From assembly GCA_944323845.1 (NCBI GenBank), contig CALUUA010000007.1:1-64000 (forward strand): 64,000 bases of DNA. The letters are read 5' to 3'. The stretch comes from an uncultured Bacteroidales bacterium. GTDB lineage: Bacteria > Bacteroidota > Bacteroidia > Bacteroidales > UBA932. Of this stretch, positions 54,501 through 63,967 are shown piece after piece; the first letter of the stretch is position 1, and each line of letters starts with the position of its first letter. A program made the translations under genes and the position numbers. The notes under the pieces are model-generated. The model saw nothing but the letters and a program-made list of their open reading frames with translations, ran no database searches and was not told the DNA's origin.

Positions 54501-56871
54501 CCTCACCGGAATACACCATGTCGCCGTGACTGTAGACGCTGTATGTCACTTTCTCGCCCGGCACATCCTCGTAACCGGCATTCTTCAGGTAGAAAGACAA
54601 GACGGCGAAATCTCCGTCCAAAGCCTTTACCGAATAGAAATCGGCCGAATCGGCTTCGGCATCCATCTCCCAGCCGTCAGGCCTTGCCATGAAGGCTTCC
54701 GCATCGTTTTCCAGCCTTACGCCCATCGAAAAGTCCTGTACGGCCACCCCTTCGTGAAATTCATGCGTCTCTCCTGTCGCATCCGTCACTTTCACGGAAA
54801 TATTATAATATGAGTATGTCCTGCCGTCTTCGTGCTCTCCGGCCTTGAAAGATATGGAAAAACCGCCGTCCGGTCCGACTGCCAGTTCCCCTGAATCAAT
54901 CATTTCATTCCACAGACCGACACTGTAAGTGACTCTGGCAGCTGCAAGAGATACTCCGGCATAGCTTTCCAGCCGGCCTTTCACCTCGACAGAATCGCCC
55001 GGCAGCAGAATTTCGTCCGTCGGAGAGAAAGTCACCGTGAATGTAGGGAGTACGAACTCGTCCACAGTCACAGCATCGCTCGCAAGGATTCTTCCCGCAG
55101 ATCTTATGCTCAAAGTAAACCATCCGTTCAGCCTGTCTTCCGGCAGCCTGAACCATCCGGAAACTGAGCCGAAATCGTTTACAGCCAACGTATCTGAGGC
55201 TACGACCTCCCGTGACGGGTCTATCAGTTCGGCGATCACCGGCTCACTGCCGCGCCATACCCGCCAGCCTGTGTCTTGACATCCTGAAGCCCGCTCCCGG
55301 GACCTTTCGAAAAGGACGGCCTTGAACCTCAACGTATCTCCAGGATGGAAGGCTGCCATGTTCTTGAATATTGCGGCAGACAAGCTGTCTGTCGTATAGG
55401 TTGCTGCCGGACGGTACATCCGGATATATTCCTTTTCTGTCTTACGGCATATTCCGTCCGCATCGACATGACTGCACTGTATGACATAATATCCGGCATC
55501 CTCCGGAAAATCCATATCCAGAAGAGTGAAGCCGTCGAAGTCCATGTCCGGAATCGTCCTGACGAGACTGTCCCTGCAGAATATGGAGACATCGGCCTTT
55601 TCCACCGGCCTTCCCGTCATGAAATCAGCCAAATAAACGGCATAGCCGCCTTCCTGCTCTTGCCATGCCATGGACAATGTATGCCTGTCGTAATTGAATG
55701 AAACCGCGACATCTCCTTCCCTGCATGTCACCCGATATCTCCCGTCGTCCATTTCAGGCAGGACCAGACACAAGGTATCCGGGACATAATAGCTCTTCTC
55801 CATGTTTTCCGAAGTCTGCACCAAAACTTCGGTACTGTCTTCAGAAAGTATCCTTACCTCCACTTCCCCTATATTCTGCAAAATCATGCGCAGGGTATCG
55901 GTATTCGCGACGATTTCCGCCTTCAGTCTCCTGTAGTCAAGCTGTCTGACCAGTTCCACCGGGTACGTGCAATCCTTTACGAGTTCAGCCTCGCTTCCCT
56001 TTTCAGCCTTCCTGGCCTTGTCGAATCCCACGCACTTTTCCCTCAACGCCGAATAATCCCCGGACACTGCATTCCCCGAAACAGTCAGACTGTCGAACTC
56101 CATCCTTATGAGTTCCTGCTCAGCAAAAAGCCGGACACTCCTGTCATGATATCTGGCGATGAAATCCTTCAGAGCCGACTTCTTCATCCCGGAAGTGCCG
56201 TCGGGAATACGCATGGCCCTGATAAATTCCAGATATGCAGATTCCGGATAACGCCCGCCGAGATGACTCTCCAGAACATCAGCCGCAGCCGTGAAAACAT
56301 CGGCAGAATCCTTTCCGGCTCCTCCGGGCTTCCGGCCATACCCGTACATAAGCGCAGACCAGAGAAGATATTCGTAATCATTTCCGATATTGCCGACTAT
56401 CTCATCAGGAACACGGCCGTTTCCTATAAACCTGTCTGCCGAATAAAAACGGCTGTTCTTTTCCCGCTGCAGCTCTTTCATCGCTGCAATACTGCCGATA
56501 TCCTCCCTGTCCGTATAGAAAGGCCAGACATCGGCGAAGTTCCATATCATGACAGGACTGCCGTACCCGGCAATCCTCTCTTTCAACGTTTCGACCGCCG
56601 CACCAGCCTTTTTCCAATCATATGAAGCGACCGTACCGTAATATTTCCGGATGGCATCGTAAAAATCCCATGTCAGCCGCCGGTCTTCGGCCTTGTCCAT
56701 GATTTCCTCCAGAACTTCCGCCCCCGACTGCGGAAGATCCTTCCTGACTGCTTCGGAATATTCCTTCCATTCCCTGACCAGGACATGCCCGTCAGCATCC
56801 GTCTTCAGGCCTCTGGCTGACAGCCCGGCGGCCGCCAACAGAAAAACCGCAGTCGCAACGACTGATTTCAT
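51502..56871 (-). CDS. Large alpha-2-macroglobulin-family protein without thioester
   Basis: About 1789 residues from ATG 56871 (MKSVVATAVFLLAAAGLSARG); ATGs at 56892 and 56922 are also possible. The signal peptide lacks a lipobox, so it is probably periplasmic. Repeated MG beta-sandwich domains (DTLRFKAVLFERSR, GWFTLSIRSAGRILASD, LPTFTVTFSPTDEILLPGDSVEVKG…) are followed by a helical bundle like the thioester domain (YQNAGGGFSWLKGGQSSPLITAV, residues about 1370). The CxEQ thioester motif is not present. Bacterial members are thought to trap or shield against foreign proteases; the form here may act without covalent trapping. It lies 88 bp after folC. Confidence 0.82.
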   Translation of the reverse strand: MKSVVATAVFLLAAAGLSARGLKTDADGHVLVREWKEYSEAVRKDLPQSGAEVLEEIMDKAEDRRLTWDFYDAIRKYYGTVASYDWKKAGAAVETLKERIAGYGSPVMIWNFADVWPFYTDREDIGSIAAMKELQREKNSRFYSADRFIGNGRVPDEIVGNIGNDYEYLLWSALMYGYGRKPGGAGKDSADVFTAAADVLESHLGGRYPESAYLEFIRAMRIPDGTSGMKKSALKDFIARYHDRSVRLFAEQELIRMEFDSLTVSGNAVSGDYSALREKCVGFDKARKAEKGSEAELVKDCTYPVELVRQLDYRRLKAEIVANTDTLRMILQNIGEVEVRILSEDSTEVLVQTSENMEKSYYVPDTLCLVLPEMDDGRYRVTCREGDVAVSFNYDRHTLSMAWQEQEGGYAVYLADFMTGRPVEKADVSIFCRDSLVRTIPDMDFDGFTLLDMDFPEDAGYYVIQCSHVDADGICRKTEKEYIRMYRPAATYTTDSLSAAIFKNMAAFHPGDTLRFKAVLFERSRERASGCQDTGWRVWRGSEPVIAELIDPSREVVASDTLAVNDFGSVSGWFRLPEDRLNGWFTLSIRSAGRILASDAVTVDEFVLPTFTVTFSPTDEILLPGDSVEVKGRLESYAGVSLAAARVTYSVGLWNEMIDSGELAVGPDGGFSISFKAGEHEDGRTYSYYNISVKVTDATGETHEFHEGVAVQDFSMGVRLENDAEAFMARPDGWEMDAEADSADFYSVKALDGDFAVLSFYLKNAGYEDVPGEKVTYSVYSHGDMVYSGEALTGEKVWVDLSSWPSGLFRVKAVAEARGRQKTCVCDLVKTSETDTSLDGTFLGFVRILDSDDIRLQFGASSGPVWAVIQLFGNRNACLMSDILHLEGGRNQDGSLELLSYEYKDEYPDITLMKIIWFRDGNAYSYEHEFRRNASDLMLPLAFSSFTDKSRPGVECRYEIRTLPGVECAVSVFDVTVDAVRPNIWSRFEPYSGIPVVYGSYSAGSKRGGGRSPGAGKYPYSGESEAIPFQLAGAVPRLSVSSTAENASDAADMGIRNALMTKSSSGAGASVQTVSVRDDFSETLAFYPFLRSDEEGRIPFGFMAGDKLSTYYVSVFAHDKSMKNNVLLREMMIALPVTVSVSEPAYLYSGDRYDMQVSLSNTSDTDSEGMLTLYIYDSQEYRESSPVMVKSRPVKVAAGSAVSAVFFVNVPADVDTLGLKVIYQAAAESSENGEKTVPGASDGLFVTVPVSAPEQTLYESHSAILQPGMSRDSLYQALLGEFVNVSGYGAASEEISIADMLRESVPEHVSPESPDAISAASAYLAAVLSSRLEDRGENDGHAVPDCGKLRDLMLSYQNAGGGFSWLKGGQSSPLITAVVLEYISMGCKEGLPDQEPVLRSAAEHAVAYLDKTYFSDENSWSGLTLPQYLFIRSLYPDIPIAADLDRKTLKDFSKAVRKYLRDRKAGAPGYILYKARRAMTLLDFVSASGNAFLESAKVRVNAGLSAGLDRQMASLKEYAVAHRSGGMYFPNAVMPFRGLLENELYAHSVLCRLMSCYAVHAGDEEAARIADGIRLWIMVQKETQDWDDDPAYLLALDAVMEGPAEILDTRILALTQKYRKPFSEIKAAGNDISVKCRYLIQTDSVRCEDSGYPGYREIREGEVLSVGDEVLAVYEIWSAENRSYVCLTAPRPASMRPEKQLSGMYGVTVRPRAGSVASRIAYPYAYREVKAGSSRWFVEVLPEENTVLTEKLTVTQSGVFSSRVADIVCLYAPHYRANDGYCPPVCSEK

Positions 56872-56959
56872 TCCATTTCCGGCGATATTCATAACTCTGT
56901 CATTTAATGTCTTACATCTCATATTGCCCGCCCGCTGCAGACCGTGGATTCAGAAGGGA

Positions 56960-58411
56960 TCATCGAGGTATTTCGGAGACTACATACGTGCTGCCTCCTA
57001 TGTAGACGAGCGGTCTTGCATCCGGATTCTTCCGCTTCAGATCCTGCGCCATACCGCAGGCTGTCCTGACAGCTTCTGCCACACTTCCGGAAGCCACGGA
57101 AGGGGAAGGTTTCCTTCCGGCCGCCGAACAGAATGTCAAATACCGTTCCAGCAGGGCATCCGCCGGCATGGCTCTCCTGCCCGAAGCATTGGTGAAGATA
57201 TACATGGCCTCTGCCGGCATCAGAGGGAAGACGGCATCGACATCCTTGTCGGCCGCCGCACCGTAAACGATTATGAGATCCGTGCATACTCCGCTCTCCA
57301 GATATTGGCGGAGCTGCGAAAAATTGTATTTCAATCCGTGCGCATTATGGCCTATGTCGGCTATCATCAGAGGGTCGGAACAGATTTTTTCCCATCGGCC
57401 GTGGAAATCCATTCTCGCCGCGGCGTGTACGATGGCCTGGATGACGGCATTGGCCGTATGGCCATCATTACCGGTGTCGCTGACCTGTCGGCAAATCTGA
57501 GACAGTTCCGAGAATAACGGATGCGCGGCAGTGAAGTCATCCGAAGTCAGGACATCGATGGAGGCAAGCACTGTCCTCAGGTTCTTGGGCTGGTAGCTCC
57601 CCTGCAGGTCCATTTTCTCCAGAATGGTATCGCTCAATGGCCATAGAGACGGCTCTGTCTTGTCGGCAAATGTCAGAAGGGACATGATTTTCTGCCTGTC
57701 GCCCATGTATTCAGGTTCCGGAAGATTCGAATACAGTACTTTGCGTTCGAACACGGGATCGGTTTCGGGAGAGGATTCCCCCACTACCGCAGGCGTCGAA
57801 GGCTTGATGATGCCGGCTTTCTCGAAGGCGATTTCAGGGAGCGTGCCGCCGAGCATGTCGCAGTGGTCCAGCCCGATGTTGGTGATGACGGACAGTACAG
57901 GAGAAATGATGTTCGTGCTGTCGAACCTCCCGCCAAGTCCTGTCTCGATCACGGCCACGTCCACTTCTTCGGCAGCGAACCAGTCGAAGGCCATCATGGT
58001 GGTGATTTCGAAAAACGAAAGATCCAGATGGTCGAAAGTGCTCTCCCATTTGCGCACGTAATCCCATACTTCCTTTTCCGTAATGTATTCCGGTGCCCCG
58101 GCTCCTGCCCTGCCGTCGAGAATCCTCATCCTTTCACGGAAATCATGGATATGCGGCGATGTGTAAAGGCCTGTCCTGAGTCCAGAGGCTGCCAGTACGG
58201 AAGCGAGGATATTGGATACGGAACCCTTGCCGTTCGTCCCGGCGACATGTACCGAAGCATATTTCCTGTGCGGATGTCCTGAGAGCTGGTCAAAAAAGAG
58301 CATCCGGTCTATTCCCGGCTTGTACGCCCCGTTTCCCACCTTCTGGAATGAGGGAAATCTGGTGAATAATCCTTCCATCATTGCAGCGTATGCCGCATCC
58401 GAATATTCCAT
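56960..58411 (-). CDS. folC: Folylpolyglutamate synthase / dihydrofolate synthase
   Basis: Adds glutamate to dihydropteroate and to folates. 483 residues. P-loop HVAGTNGKGSVSNILA (about 55-70), SPHIHDFRERMRI, and the Mur-ligase-like GLGGRFDSTNI with TNIGLDHCDMLG. The C-terminal domain is shorter on motifs but continuous (MIADIGHNAHGLKYN). A good promoter lies 35 bp upstream. The alpha-2-macroglobulin gene follows on the same strand. Confidence 0.94.
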   Translation of the reverse strand: MEYSDAAYAAMMEGLFTRFPSFQKVGNGAYKPGIDRMLFFDQLSGHPHRKYASVHVAGTNGKGSVSNILASVLAASGLRTGLYTSPHIHDFRERMRILDGRAGAGAPEYITEKEVWDYVRKWESTFDHLDLSFFEITTMMAFDWFAAEEVDVAVIETGLGGRFDSTNIISPVLSVITNIGLDHCDMLGGTLPEIAFEKAGIIKPSTPAVVGESSPETDPVFERKVLYSNLPEPEYMGDRQKIMSLLTFADKTEPSLWPLSDTILEKMDLQGSYQPKNLRTVLASIDVLTSDDFTAAHPLFSELSQICRQVSDTGNDGHTANAVIQAIVHAAARMDFHGRWEKICSDPLMIADIGHNAHGLKYNFSQLRQYLESGVCTDLIIVYGAAADKDVDAVFPLMPAEAMYIFTNASGRRAMPADALLERYLTFCSAAGRKPSPSVASGSVAEAVRTACGMAQDLKRKNPDARPLVYIGGSTYVVSEIPR

Positions 58412-58445
58412 GTCGAAATACTGTTTTAATTCTTCTGAAAATATG

Positions 58446-58479
58446 CAAAAATAATTCTGTTTTTCGTAACTTTAGCAAA
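58446..58479 (-). promoter_or_regulatory. folC promoter
   Basis: On the minus strand TTTG (58479-58476), a 22-base spacer and TATTTTTG (58453-58446) followed by C, about 35 bp before the folC ATG. Confidence 0.55.
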
Positions 58480-58491
58480 AATTCCGCTTTT

Positions 58492-59652
58492 ATGGGACAT
58501 TCAGTATCAGCCTTGTTTTCACCGTATATCATTGATGGAGTGAAGATGGACTACACTCCGGCACAGATGCTTGACGACTGTCTGGATGCAAATGACAGGA
58601 AAGACGGGAATCCGGCAACGGACTTTGACAGCATCGTGGATGAAATCGTGGAGCAGGTTCCGGGGAAAACCGTTTACGATACCGGAAAAATAATGTACTG
58701 GCTCGAGAGCATCATGAAGACCGGAAGCAAGGTCTGCGTTTCCCCGACTGCAGCCCCTGGGTCGCATACCAGAAGGCAGATAGCATCGGCAATCATCGGT
58801 ACTCTGTGGAAGAAAGGTCATTTCACGCTTGAAGACCTCAGGGTCGATGCATCATGGTTATGGGACTGTGCGCCTCTGGGAAATATGGCGGCATTCTATT
58901 TTTCGGCGGAAGCGGCAAGCAGGTACCTTTTCGATCTGGGAATCAGACTCGGAAGCTATTCTTTCGGGAAAAGTCAGGACGGCTCCGAAGCAAGATTCAC
59001 GGTATCGGCAGGAAAGACGGAGGACGGGACCGCAGATGACGAATACGACTTCTTCAATGACAAGGACGACAAGCAGATGAAATATTGCTGGATATCGGAC
59101 GAAAACAAATGCGGCTCCGTGATTTCAGAAGATCCTGCATCATGGCTGATATATATCCCGTTTGACACCTGCGAATTCCGGCTGGGAAATTCCCTGCTGG
59201 AAAAAACGGCAGGAAGCAACGGGGACAAGGCTCCGGAAATTCTCGACCCGGACTATTTCATAGACTGTTTCGAAGTGGTGAGGGAGCTGGTGGAAGACGG
59301 TGTGATAATGGCCGGAACGGCTGTAGGGAGCGGAGGTCTGGCGGCAGCCGTCGCGAGACTGTGCGGAGGGCACGGAATGAAGGCCGACATCAGCGGTATC
59401 GAACGGGCCACCGGCGAATACGATGTCATGAGGGTGCTTTTTTCCGAAGTGCCGGGAGTCCTGATCCAGATCAATGATGCCGACTATGATTATGTGGATT
59501 CCCAAATGCTGCTTCAGGACATAGCGTACTACCCTCTGGGACATCCGGGGACTGAAGAAAAACTGCAGTTCATCCATGGCAGGAAAGGCGTTTCGGACAT
59601 TCTGGCCTCCCTGCTGCAGGGGAACATACCCGAGGATGATCAGGATGCCTGA
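58492..59652 (+). CDS. AIR-synthase-related protein, function unknown
   Basis: 386 residues from ATG 58492 (MGHSVSALFSPYIIDG). The C-terminal third resembles the PurM/PurL 'AIRS_C' fold: GVIMAGTAVGSGGLAAAVARLCGG matches the position of the usual (H)DxSDGGL loop but lacks its Asp, and LFSEVPGVLIQI matches LFSESPGRF. The N-terminal region (KTGSKVCVSPTAAPGSHTRRQIA, LWKKGHF) has no family I recognise. It may be a degenerate or repurposed PurM-like protein. PIN-PhoH follows after 77 bp. A weak -7 box TAACTTTA is at 58467-58474. Confidence 0.5.
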   Translation: MGHSVSALFSPYIIDGVKMDYTPAQMLDDCLDANDRKDGNPATDFDSIVDEIVEQVPGKTVYDTGKIMYWLESIMKTGSKVCVSPTAAPGSHTRRQIASAIIGTLWKKGHFTLEDLRVDASWLWDCAPLGNMAAFYFSAEAASRYLFDLGIRLGSYSFGKSQDGSEARFTVSAGKTEDGTADDEYDFFNDKDDKQMKYCWISDENKCGSVISEDPASWLIYIPFDTCEFRLGNSLLEKTAGSNGDKAPEILDPDYFIDCFEVVRELVEDGVIMAGTAVGSGGLAAAVARLCGGHGMKADISGIERATGEYDVMRVLFSEVPGVLIQINDADYDYVDSQMLLQDIAYYPLGHPGTEEKLQFIHGRKGVSDILASLLQGNIPEDDQDA

Positions 59653-59729
59653 AATCCGTCGGGCAATCGGATGACAGACAGCTGCCGCGGAGACAGGAAA
59701 TCCTTCCGGACGGCATTAACGTTAAGTAT

Positions 59730-61106
59730 ATGGAAAAAAATTCAGACACTGACGGGGGCAGGCCGAGAAAACCGAAGATTTTCGTACTGGATACGAATAT
59801 CATCCTGCACGACTTCATGGCTATCAGAAAGTTTCAGGACAATGACATCGTCATCCCGATGGCGGTTCTGGAAGAGCTCGACAAATTCAAGAAAGGCAAT
59901 GACAACCTGAGTTTCAATGCCAGAGGCTTCATGCGCGAGTTGGACAAACTCATCGGAGACAATCTGTTCGGGAATGAGGGCGTACCCATCGGAAAGCGGC
60001 TCGGCAAGATCAAGGTGGAACTCAATCATCCGTTTCCGGATGCCCTGAAGGGCTGCTTTCAGGATGACACCCAGGATCACAGGATATTGGCCACAGCCAT
60101 CTGGGTAAAGGAACACAATCCCGGAAGGTTCGTGGCACTGGTGACCAAGGACATAAACCTGAGGATGAAATCCAAGGCTGTGGGAATGGAGGCCCAGGAC
60201 TATCTGACCGACAGGATTGAGGAGTCTAAAGTGGAATATACGAAGAACGAAGTGGTGATAGTCGGAGATCCGGACTGGAATGCCATACAGGGTCTGGCTT
60301 ACGGACAGGGAAGCATGCCTTACGAGAAAGTCTCGAAAGAGAAGCCTGCACCGAACCAGCTGTACAAGTTCAGGACGGAAAGGAACGGACAGACGGTCAA
60401 CATATGCGCGCGTTATGACAGCGGAAGCAGGAAAATCGTTTTGGTGAAGTCCAGACAAGCCTATGGCATTTCCCCGCGTAATGACGAACAGAAATTCGCC
60501 CTCGACGCCTGTCTGAATCCTGAAATCAAGCTGGTGTCATTGACCGGCGGAGCCGGCACCGGAAAGACATTGCTGGCACTGGCGGCGGCACTCGAACAGG
60601 AAAGGGATTTCAGCCAGATAATCCTTTCCAGACCTACTGTCATCCTGGGAAATCAGGAGATAGGCTTCCTCCCGGGAGACCAGAAGACCAAGATGGGGCC
60701 TTTCGTCCAGCCGTTGATGGACAACCTGAACGTCATCCGCCACTGTTTCAAGCCGGGCAGCAAGCAGGCCATGAAAATAGACGAGATGCTTAAGGACGAG
60801 AAACTGCTGATTTCGCCGCTGGCCTATATCAGGGGCCGGAGTCTGGGCAGGGTTTTCTTCATAGTGGACGAGGCGCAGAACCTCACGCCGCACGAAATCA
60901 AGACCATAATCACACGGGCAGGGGAAGACACGAAAATAGTGTTTACAGGGGATATTTTCCAGATAGACCAGCCTTATCTGGACATGTACTCGAACGGATT
61001 GACGCATCTTGGCGAAAAAATGGCTGGGCAGCCTCTGTTCGAACATGTGAACCTGACGAAAGGGGAAAGAAGCGAACTATCGGAAATCGCCAGCAGGCTG
61101 TTGTAG
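59730..61106 (+). CDS. PIN domain-PhoH ATPase fusion
   Basis: 458 residues. An N-terminal PIN-like nuclease domain (KIFVLDTNIILHD, about 16-28; ILATAIWVKEH; LVTKDINLR) precedes a PhoH-type helicase/ATPase with Walker A GGAGTGKTLLALAAAL (about 275-290), Walker B FFIVDEAQNLT and FTGDIFQIDQPYLD. Such proteins couple ATP-driven RNA unwinding to cleavage and occur widely. ATG at 59730. It sits after the AIR-related gene and before ppdK. Confidence 0.9.
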   Translation: MEKNSDTDGGRPRKPKIFVLDTNIILHDFMAIRKFQDNDIVIPMAVLEELDKFKKGNDNLSFNARGFMRELDKLIGDNLFGNEGVPIGKRLGKIKVELNHPFPDALKGCFQDDTQDHRILATAIWVKEHNPGRFVALVTKDINLRMKSKAVGMEAQDYLTDRIEESKVEYTKNEVVIVGDPDWNAIQGLAYGQGSMPYEKVSKEKPAPNQLYKFRTERNGQTVNICARYDSGSRKIVLVKSRQAYGISPRNDEQKFALDACLNPEIKLVSLTGGAGTGKTLLALAAALEQERDFSQIILSRPTVILGNQEIGFLPGDQKTKMGPFVQPLMDNLNVIRHCFKPGSKQAMKIDEMLKDEKLLISPLAYIRGRSLGRVFFIVDEAQNLTPHEIKTIITRAGEDTKIVFTGDIFQIDQPYLDMYSNGLTHLGEKMAGQPLFEHVNLTKGERSELSEIASRLL

Positions 61107-61131
61107 ATATGGAAAATTTATATTATTTTCG
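61101..61131 (+). promoter_or_regulatory. Candidate ppdK promoter
   Basis: TTG at 61101-61103 (overlapping the PhoH stop), a 20-base spacer and TATTTTCG at 61124-61131, one mismatch from consensus. The leader is about 70 bases. Confidence 0.4.
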
Positions 61132-61203
61132 CACTCCCCGCGAAAAGGGCGGATTATCATATTGAAAATCGTTAAAACTAATTCTAATATTTAATTTTTT
61201 CTT

Positions 61204-63933
61204 ATGGAAGATAACAAGAAAAGAGTCTACCGTTTCGGAGGCAAGACTGCTGAAGGTGACGGGAGTATGCGCAATCTGCTCGGTGGCAAGGGTGCCAATC
61301 TGGCGGAAATGTGCAGGCTGAACATTCCGGTGCCGGCAGGTTTCACCATCACGACAGAGTGCTGCGCCGAATATTACGAGCTCGGAGGCGGGTACACCGA
61401 AGCCCTGAAAGCCGAGGTAAAGGAAGCCATGAGAGCCACTGAAAAGATCATGGGAATGAAATTCGGCGACAAGGACAATCCTCTTCTGGTAAGTTGCCGG
61501 TCAGGAGCCCGCAGTTCGATGCCGGGAATGATGGATACCATCCTGAACATAGGACTCTGCTCTGCGACTATTCCGGGGATGATCAAAAAGACAGCGAACC
61601 CGCGTTTCGTATATGATGCATACCGCCGTCTCATCATGATGTATTCCGATGTCGTGATGGAAAAGGCCGAAGGCATAGAGCCGGAAGACGGACAGGGTAT
61701 CCGCCAGCAGCTCGACAGGATGATGGAAGAGCTGAAAAAGGCCAAGGGCTACAAGTCGGACACCGATATCACTGCCGACGAACTGAAGGAACTCTGCGGC
61801 AAATTCAAGATGAAAATCAAGGAAGTGCTCGGGGTCGAGTTCCCTGATTCCGCAGAAGAGCAGCTCTGGGGAAGTATCGGAGGCGTGTTCAAGTCATGGA
61901 ACGGAAAACGCGCCATCGCGTACAGGAAGATAGAGAAAATTCCTGATGACTGGGGAACAGCCGTAAACGTACAGTCCATGGTATTCGGAAACATGGGCAA
62001 TACTTCAGCTACAGGCGTGGCATTCTCCAGGAATCCGGCAAACGGCGACAACAAATTCTACGGAGAATGGCTTATCAATGCACAGGGAGAGGATGTCGTG
62101 GCAGGTATCCGCACGCCTAATCCTCTGAACGAAGCCACCAAGAACCCGCACAACGAGAAACTCGAATCCCTCGAAAAGGCCATGCCGGAAGTCTACAAGG
62201 AACTCGACGCGATCAGGGTACACCTTGAGAATCATTTCCGCGACATGCAGGACATAGAATTCACCATTCAGGACGGCAAACTGTGGATGCTTCAGTGCCG
62301 TATCGGAAAGAGGACAGGTCTGGCCGCGCTGAACATGGCCATGGACATGCTGGATGAAGGAATGATTGATGAAAAGACAGCCGTCATGAGGGTTTCGCCG
62401 GCCCAGCTCGATGAAATCCTCCACCCTATCCTCGATTCCGCTTCCGAGAAGAAAGCCGATGTGATAGCCAACGGACTGCCTGCCAGCCCGGGCGGAGCTG
62501 TAGGAAAAGCCGTATTCACTTCCGAGGCCGCCATGCAGGCCAATGCACAGGGCATAAAGACCATCCTGATCCGTGAAGAGACATCGCCGGAAGATGTAGA
62601 GGGAATGCGCGCTGCCGCAGGTATCCTCACTCAGAGAGGCGGAATGACTTCGCATGCGGCTCTCGTGGCCCGCGGCTGGGGCAAATGCTGCATCGTAGGC
62701 TGCGAAAGCATGCATATTGATCTGGAAAAGAAAGTAGCCAAATTCAAAGGAGGCGTGGAAATACACGAGGGAGACATAGTCAGCCTGAACGGGGCGAAAG
62801 GTCTCGTATATGCAAGCGAGATCGATACCATGGACGCTTCCGAGAACCCTCGTTTCATCAAGTTCATGAACATCGTGGACAAGTACCGCAAGCTCGGTGT
62901 CAGGACGAATGCCGACACTCCTGAAGATGCACAGAGGGCTCTCAGTTTCGGTGCGGAAGGAATCGGTCTTTTCCGCATCGAACATATGTTCTACGGCAAA
63001 AATGCCGAAACTCCTCTGGCCAAGCTCCGCAAGATGATTCTCTCCAAGACAGACGATGAGAGAAGGGCTGCCTTAGATGAACTCGAGCCGTACATCAAGG
63101 CTTCGGTAAAGGGTACGATGAAGGTCATGGACGGCAAGCCTGTGACATTCCGTCTGCTCGACCCGCCTCTTCATGAGTTCGTGCCTCAGAGCAAGGACAA
63201 GAAAGAAGAACTGGCACAGGAACTGGGAATCAGCGAAGGCGAAATCGAGAAGAGAGGCGAATCCCTCCATGAGGTGAATCCGATGATGGGACACAGGGGC
63301 GTCCGTCTTCATGTGACATATCCGATGATTTCGGAAACCCAGTTCAGGGCCATCTTCACTGCGGCTGCGGAACTTCAGGAGGAAGGTCTCCATCCTATGC
63401 CTGAAATCATGATTCCTGTCACCGTGTCGCAGAGGGAACTGAAGTTCCAGAAGGCGATATGCGTAAAAGTGAAGGCTGAAGTAGAGGCCGCCACCAACCA
63501 GCACATCGACTACAAGTTCGGCACCATGATCGAGATTCCTCGCGCAGCCCTGACTGCTGACAGGATGGCGAAAACAGCCGAATTCTTCTCTTTCGGCACC
63601 AATGACCTGACCCAGATGACCTTCGGATTCTCCAGAGATGACATCGGGACTTTCATGGGCGACTATCTCGGGAACAAGATTCTGGACAGCGATCCGTTCC
63701 AGACTCTGGACACCAAGGCTGTCGGCAAGCTCATAGACTATGCGGTAAAATCCGGCCGTGAATCACGCCCTGAACTGAAATGCGGTATCTGCGGCGAGCA
63801 CGGAGGAGACCCTGCGTCAGTAGAGTTCTGCTACAAGATAGGGCTGAACTACGTTTCATGTTCACCGTTCCGCGTTCCTATCGCCCGCCTCGCTGCGGCG
63901 CAGGCCGTGATCAAGGACGAGGCTGAAAAATAG
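61204..63933 (+). CDS. ppdK: Pyruvate, phosphate dikinase
   Basis: Interconverts pyruvate, ATP and phosphate with phosphoenolpyruvate, AMP and pyrophosphate, giving anaerobes a reversible glycolytic step. 909 residues, full length: N-terminal ATP-grasp domain (GGKGANLAEMCRL; SCRSGARSSMPGMMDTIL), central phosphohistidine domain with catalytic His484 in GGMTSHAALVARGWG (codon 62653-62655; Thr482 is the regulatory position known from plants), and the C-terminal TIM-barrel (FGTNDLTQMTFGFSRDD; CGICGEHGGDP with the catalytic Cys). It has its own predicted promoter. Confidence 0.97.
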   Translation: MEDNKKRVYRFGGKTAEGDGSMRNLLGGKGANLAEMCRLNIPVPAGFTITTECCAEYYELGGGYTEALKAEVKEAMRATEKIMGMKFGDKDNPLLVSCRSGARSSMPGMMDTILNIGLCSATIPGMIKKTANPRFVYDAYRRLIMMYSDVVMEKAEGIEPEDGQGIRQQLDRMMEELKKAKGYKSDTDITADELKELCGKFKMKIKEVLGVEFPDSAEEQLWGSIGGVFKSWNGKRAIAYRKIEKIPDDWGTAVNVQSMVFGNMGNTSATGVAFSRNPANGDNKFYGEWLINAQGEDVVAGIRTPNPLNEATKNPHNEKLESLEKAMPEVYKELDAIRVHLENHFRDMQDIEFTIQDGKLWMLQCRIGKRTGLAALNMAMDMLDEGMIDEKTAVMRVSPAQLDEILHPILDSASEKKADVIANGLPASPGGAVGKAVFTSEAAMQANAQGIKTILIREETSPEDVEGMRAAAGILTQRGGMTSHAALVARGWGKCCIVGCESMHIDLEKKVAKFKGGVEIHEGDIVSLNGAKGLVYASEIDTMDASENPRFIKFMNIVDKYRKLGVRTNADTPEDAQRALSFGAEGIGLFRIEHMFYGKNAETPLAKLRKMILSKTDDERRAALDELEPYIKASVKGTMKVMDGKPVTFRLLDPPLHEFVPQSKDKKEELAQELGISEGEIEKRGESLHEVNPMMGHRGVRLHVTYPMISETQFRAIFTAAAELQEEGLHPMPEIMIPVTVSQRELKFQKAICVKVKAEVEAATNQHIDYKFGTMIEIPRAALTADRMAKTAEFFSFGTNDLTQMTFGFSRDDIGTFMGDYLGNKILDSDPFQTLDTKAVGKLIDYAVKSGRESRPELKCGICGEHGGDPASVEFCYKIGLNYVSCSPFRVPIARLAAAQAVIKDEAEK

Positions 63934-63967
63934 CCTGATCCTGATACAGGTGCATAACTATTGAACC

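Noticed and set aside
58441..58491. Start of the AIR-related protein at 58381
   Set aside because: That extension overlaps the folC start and promoter and lacks family-like sequence; ATG 58492 is used.
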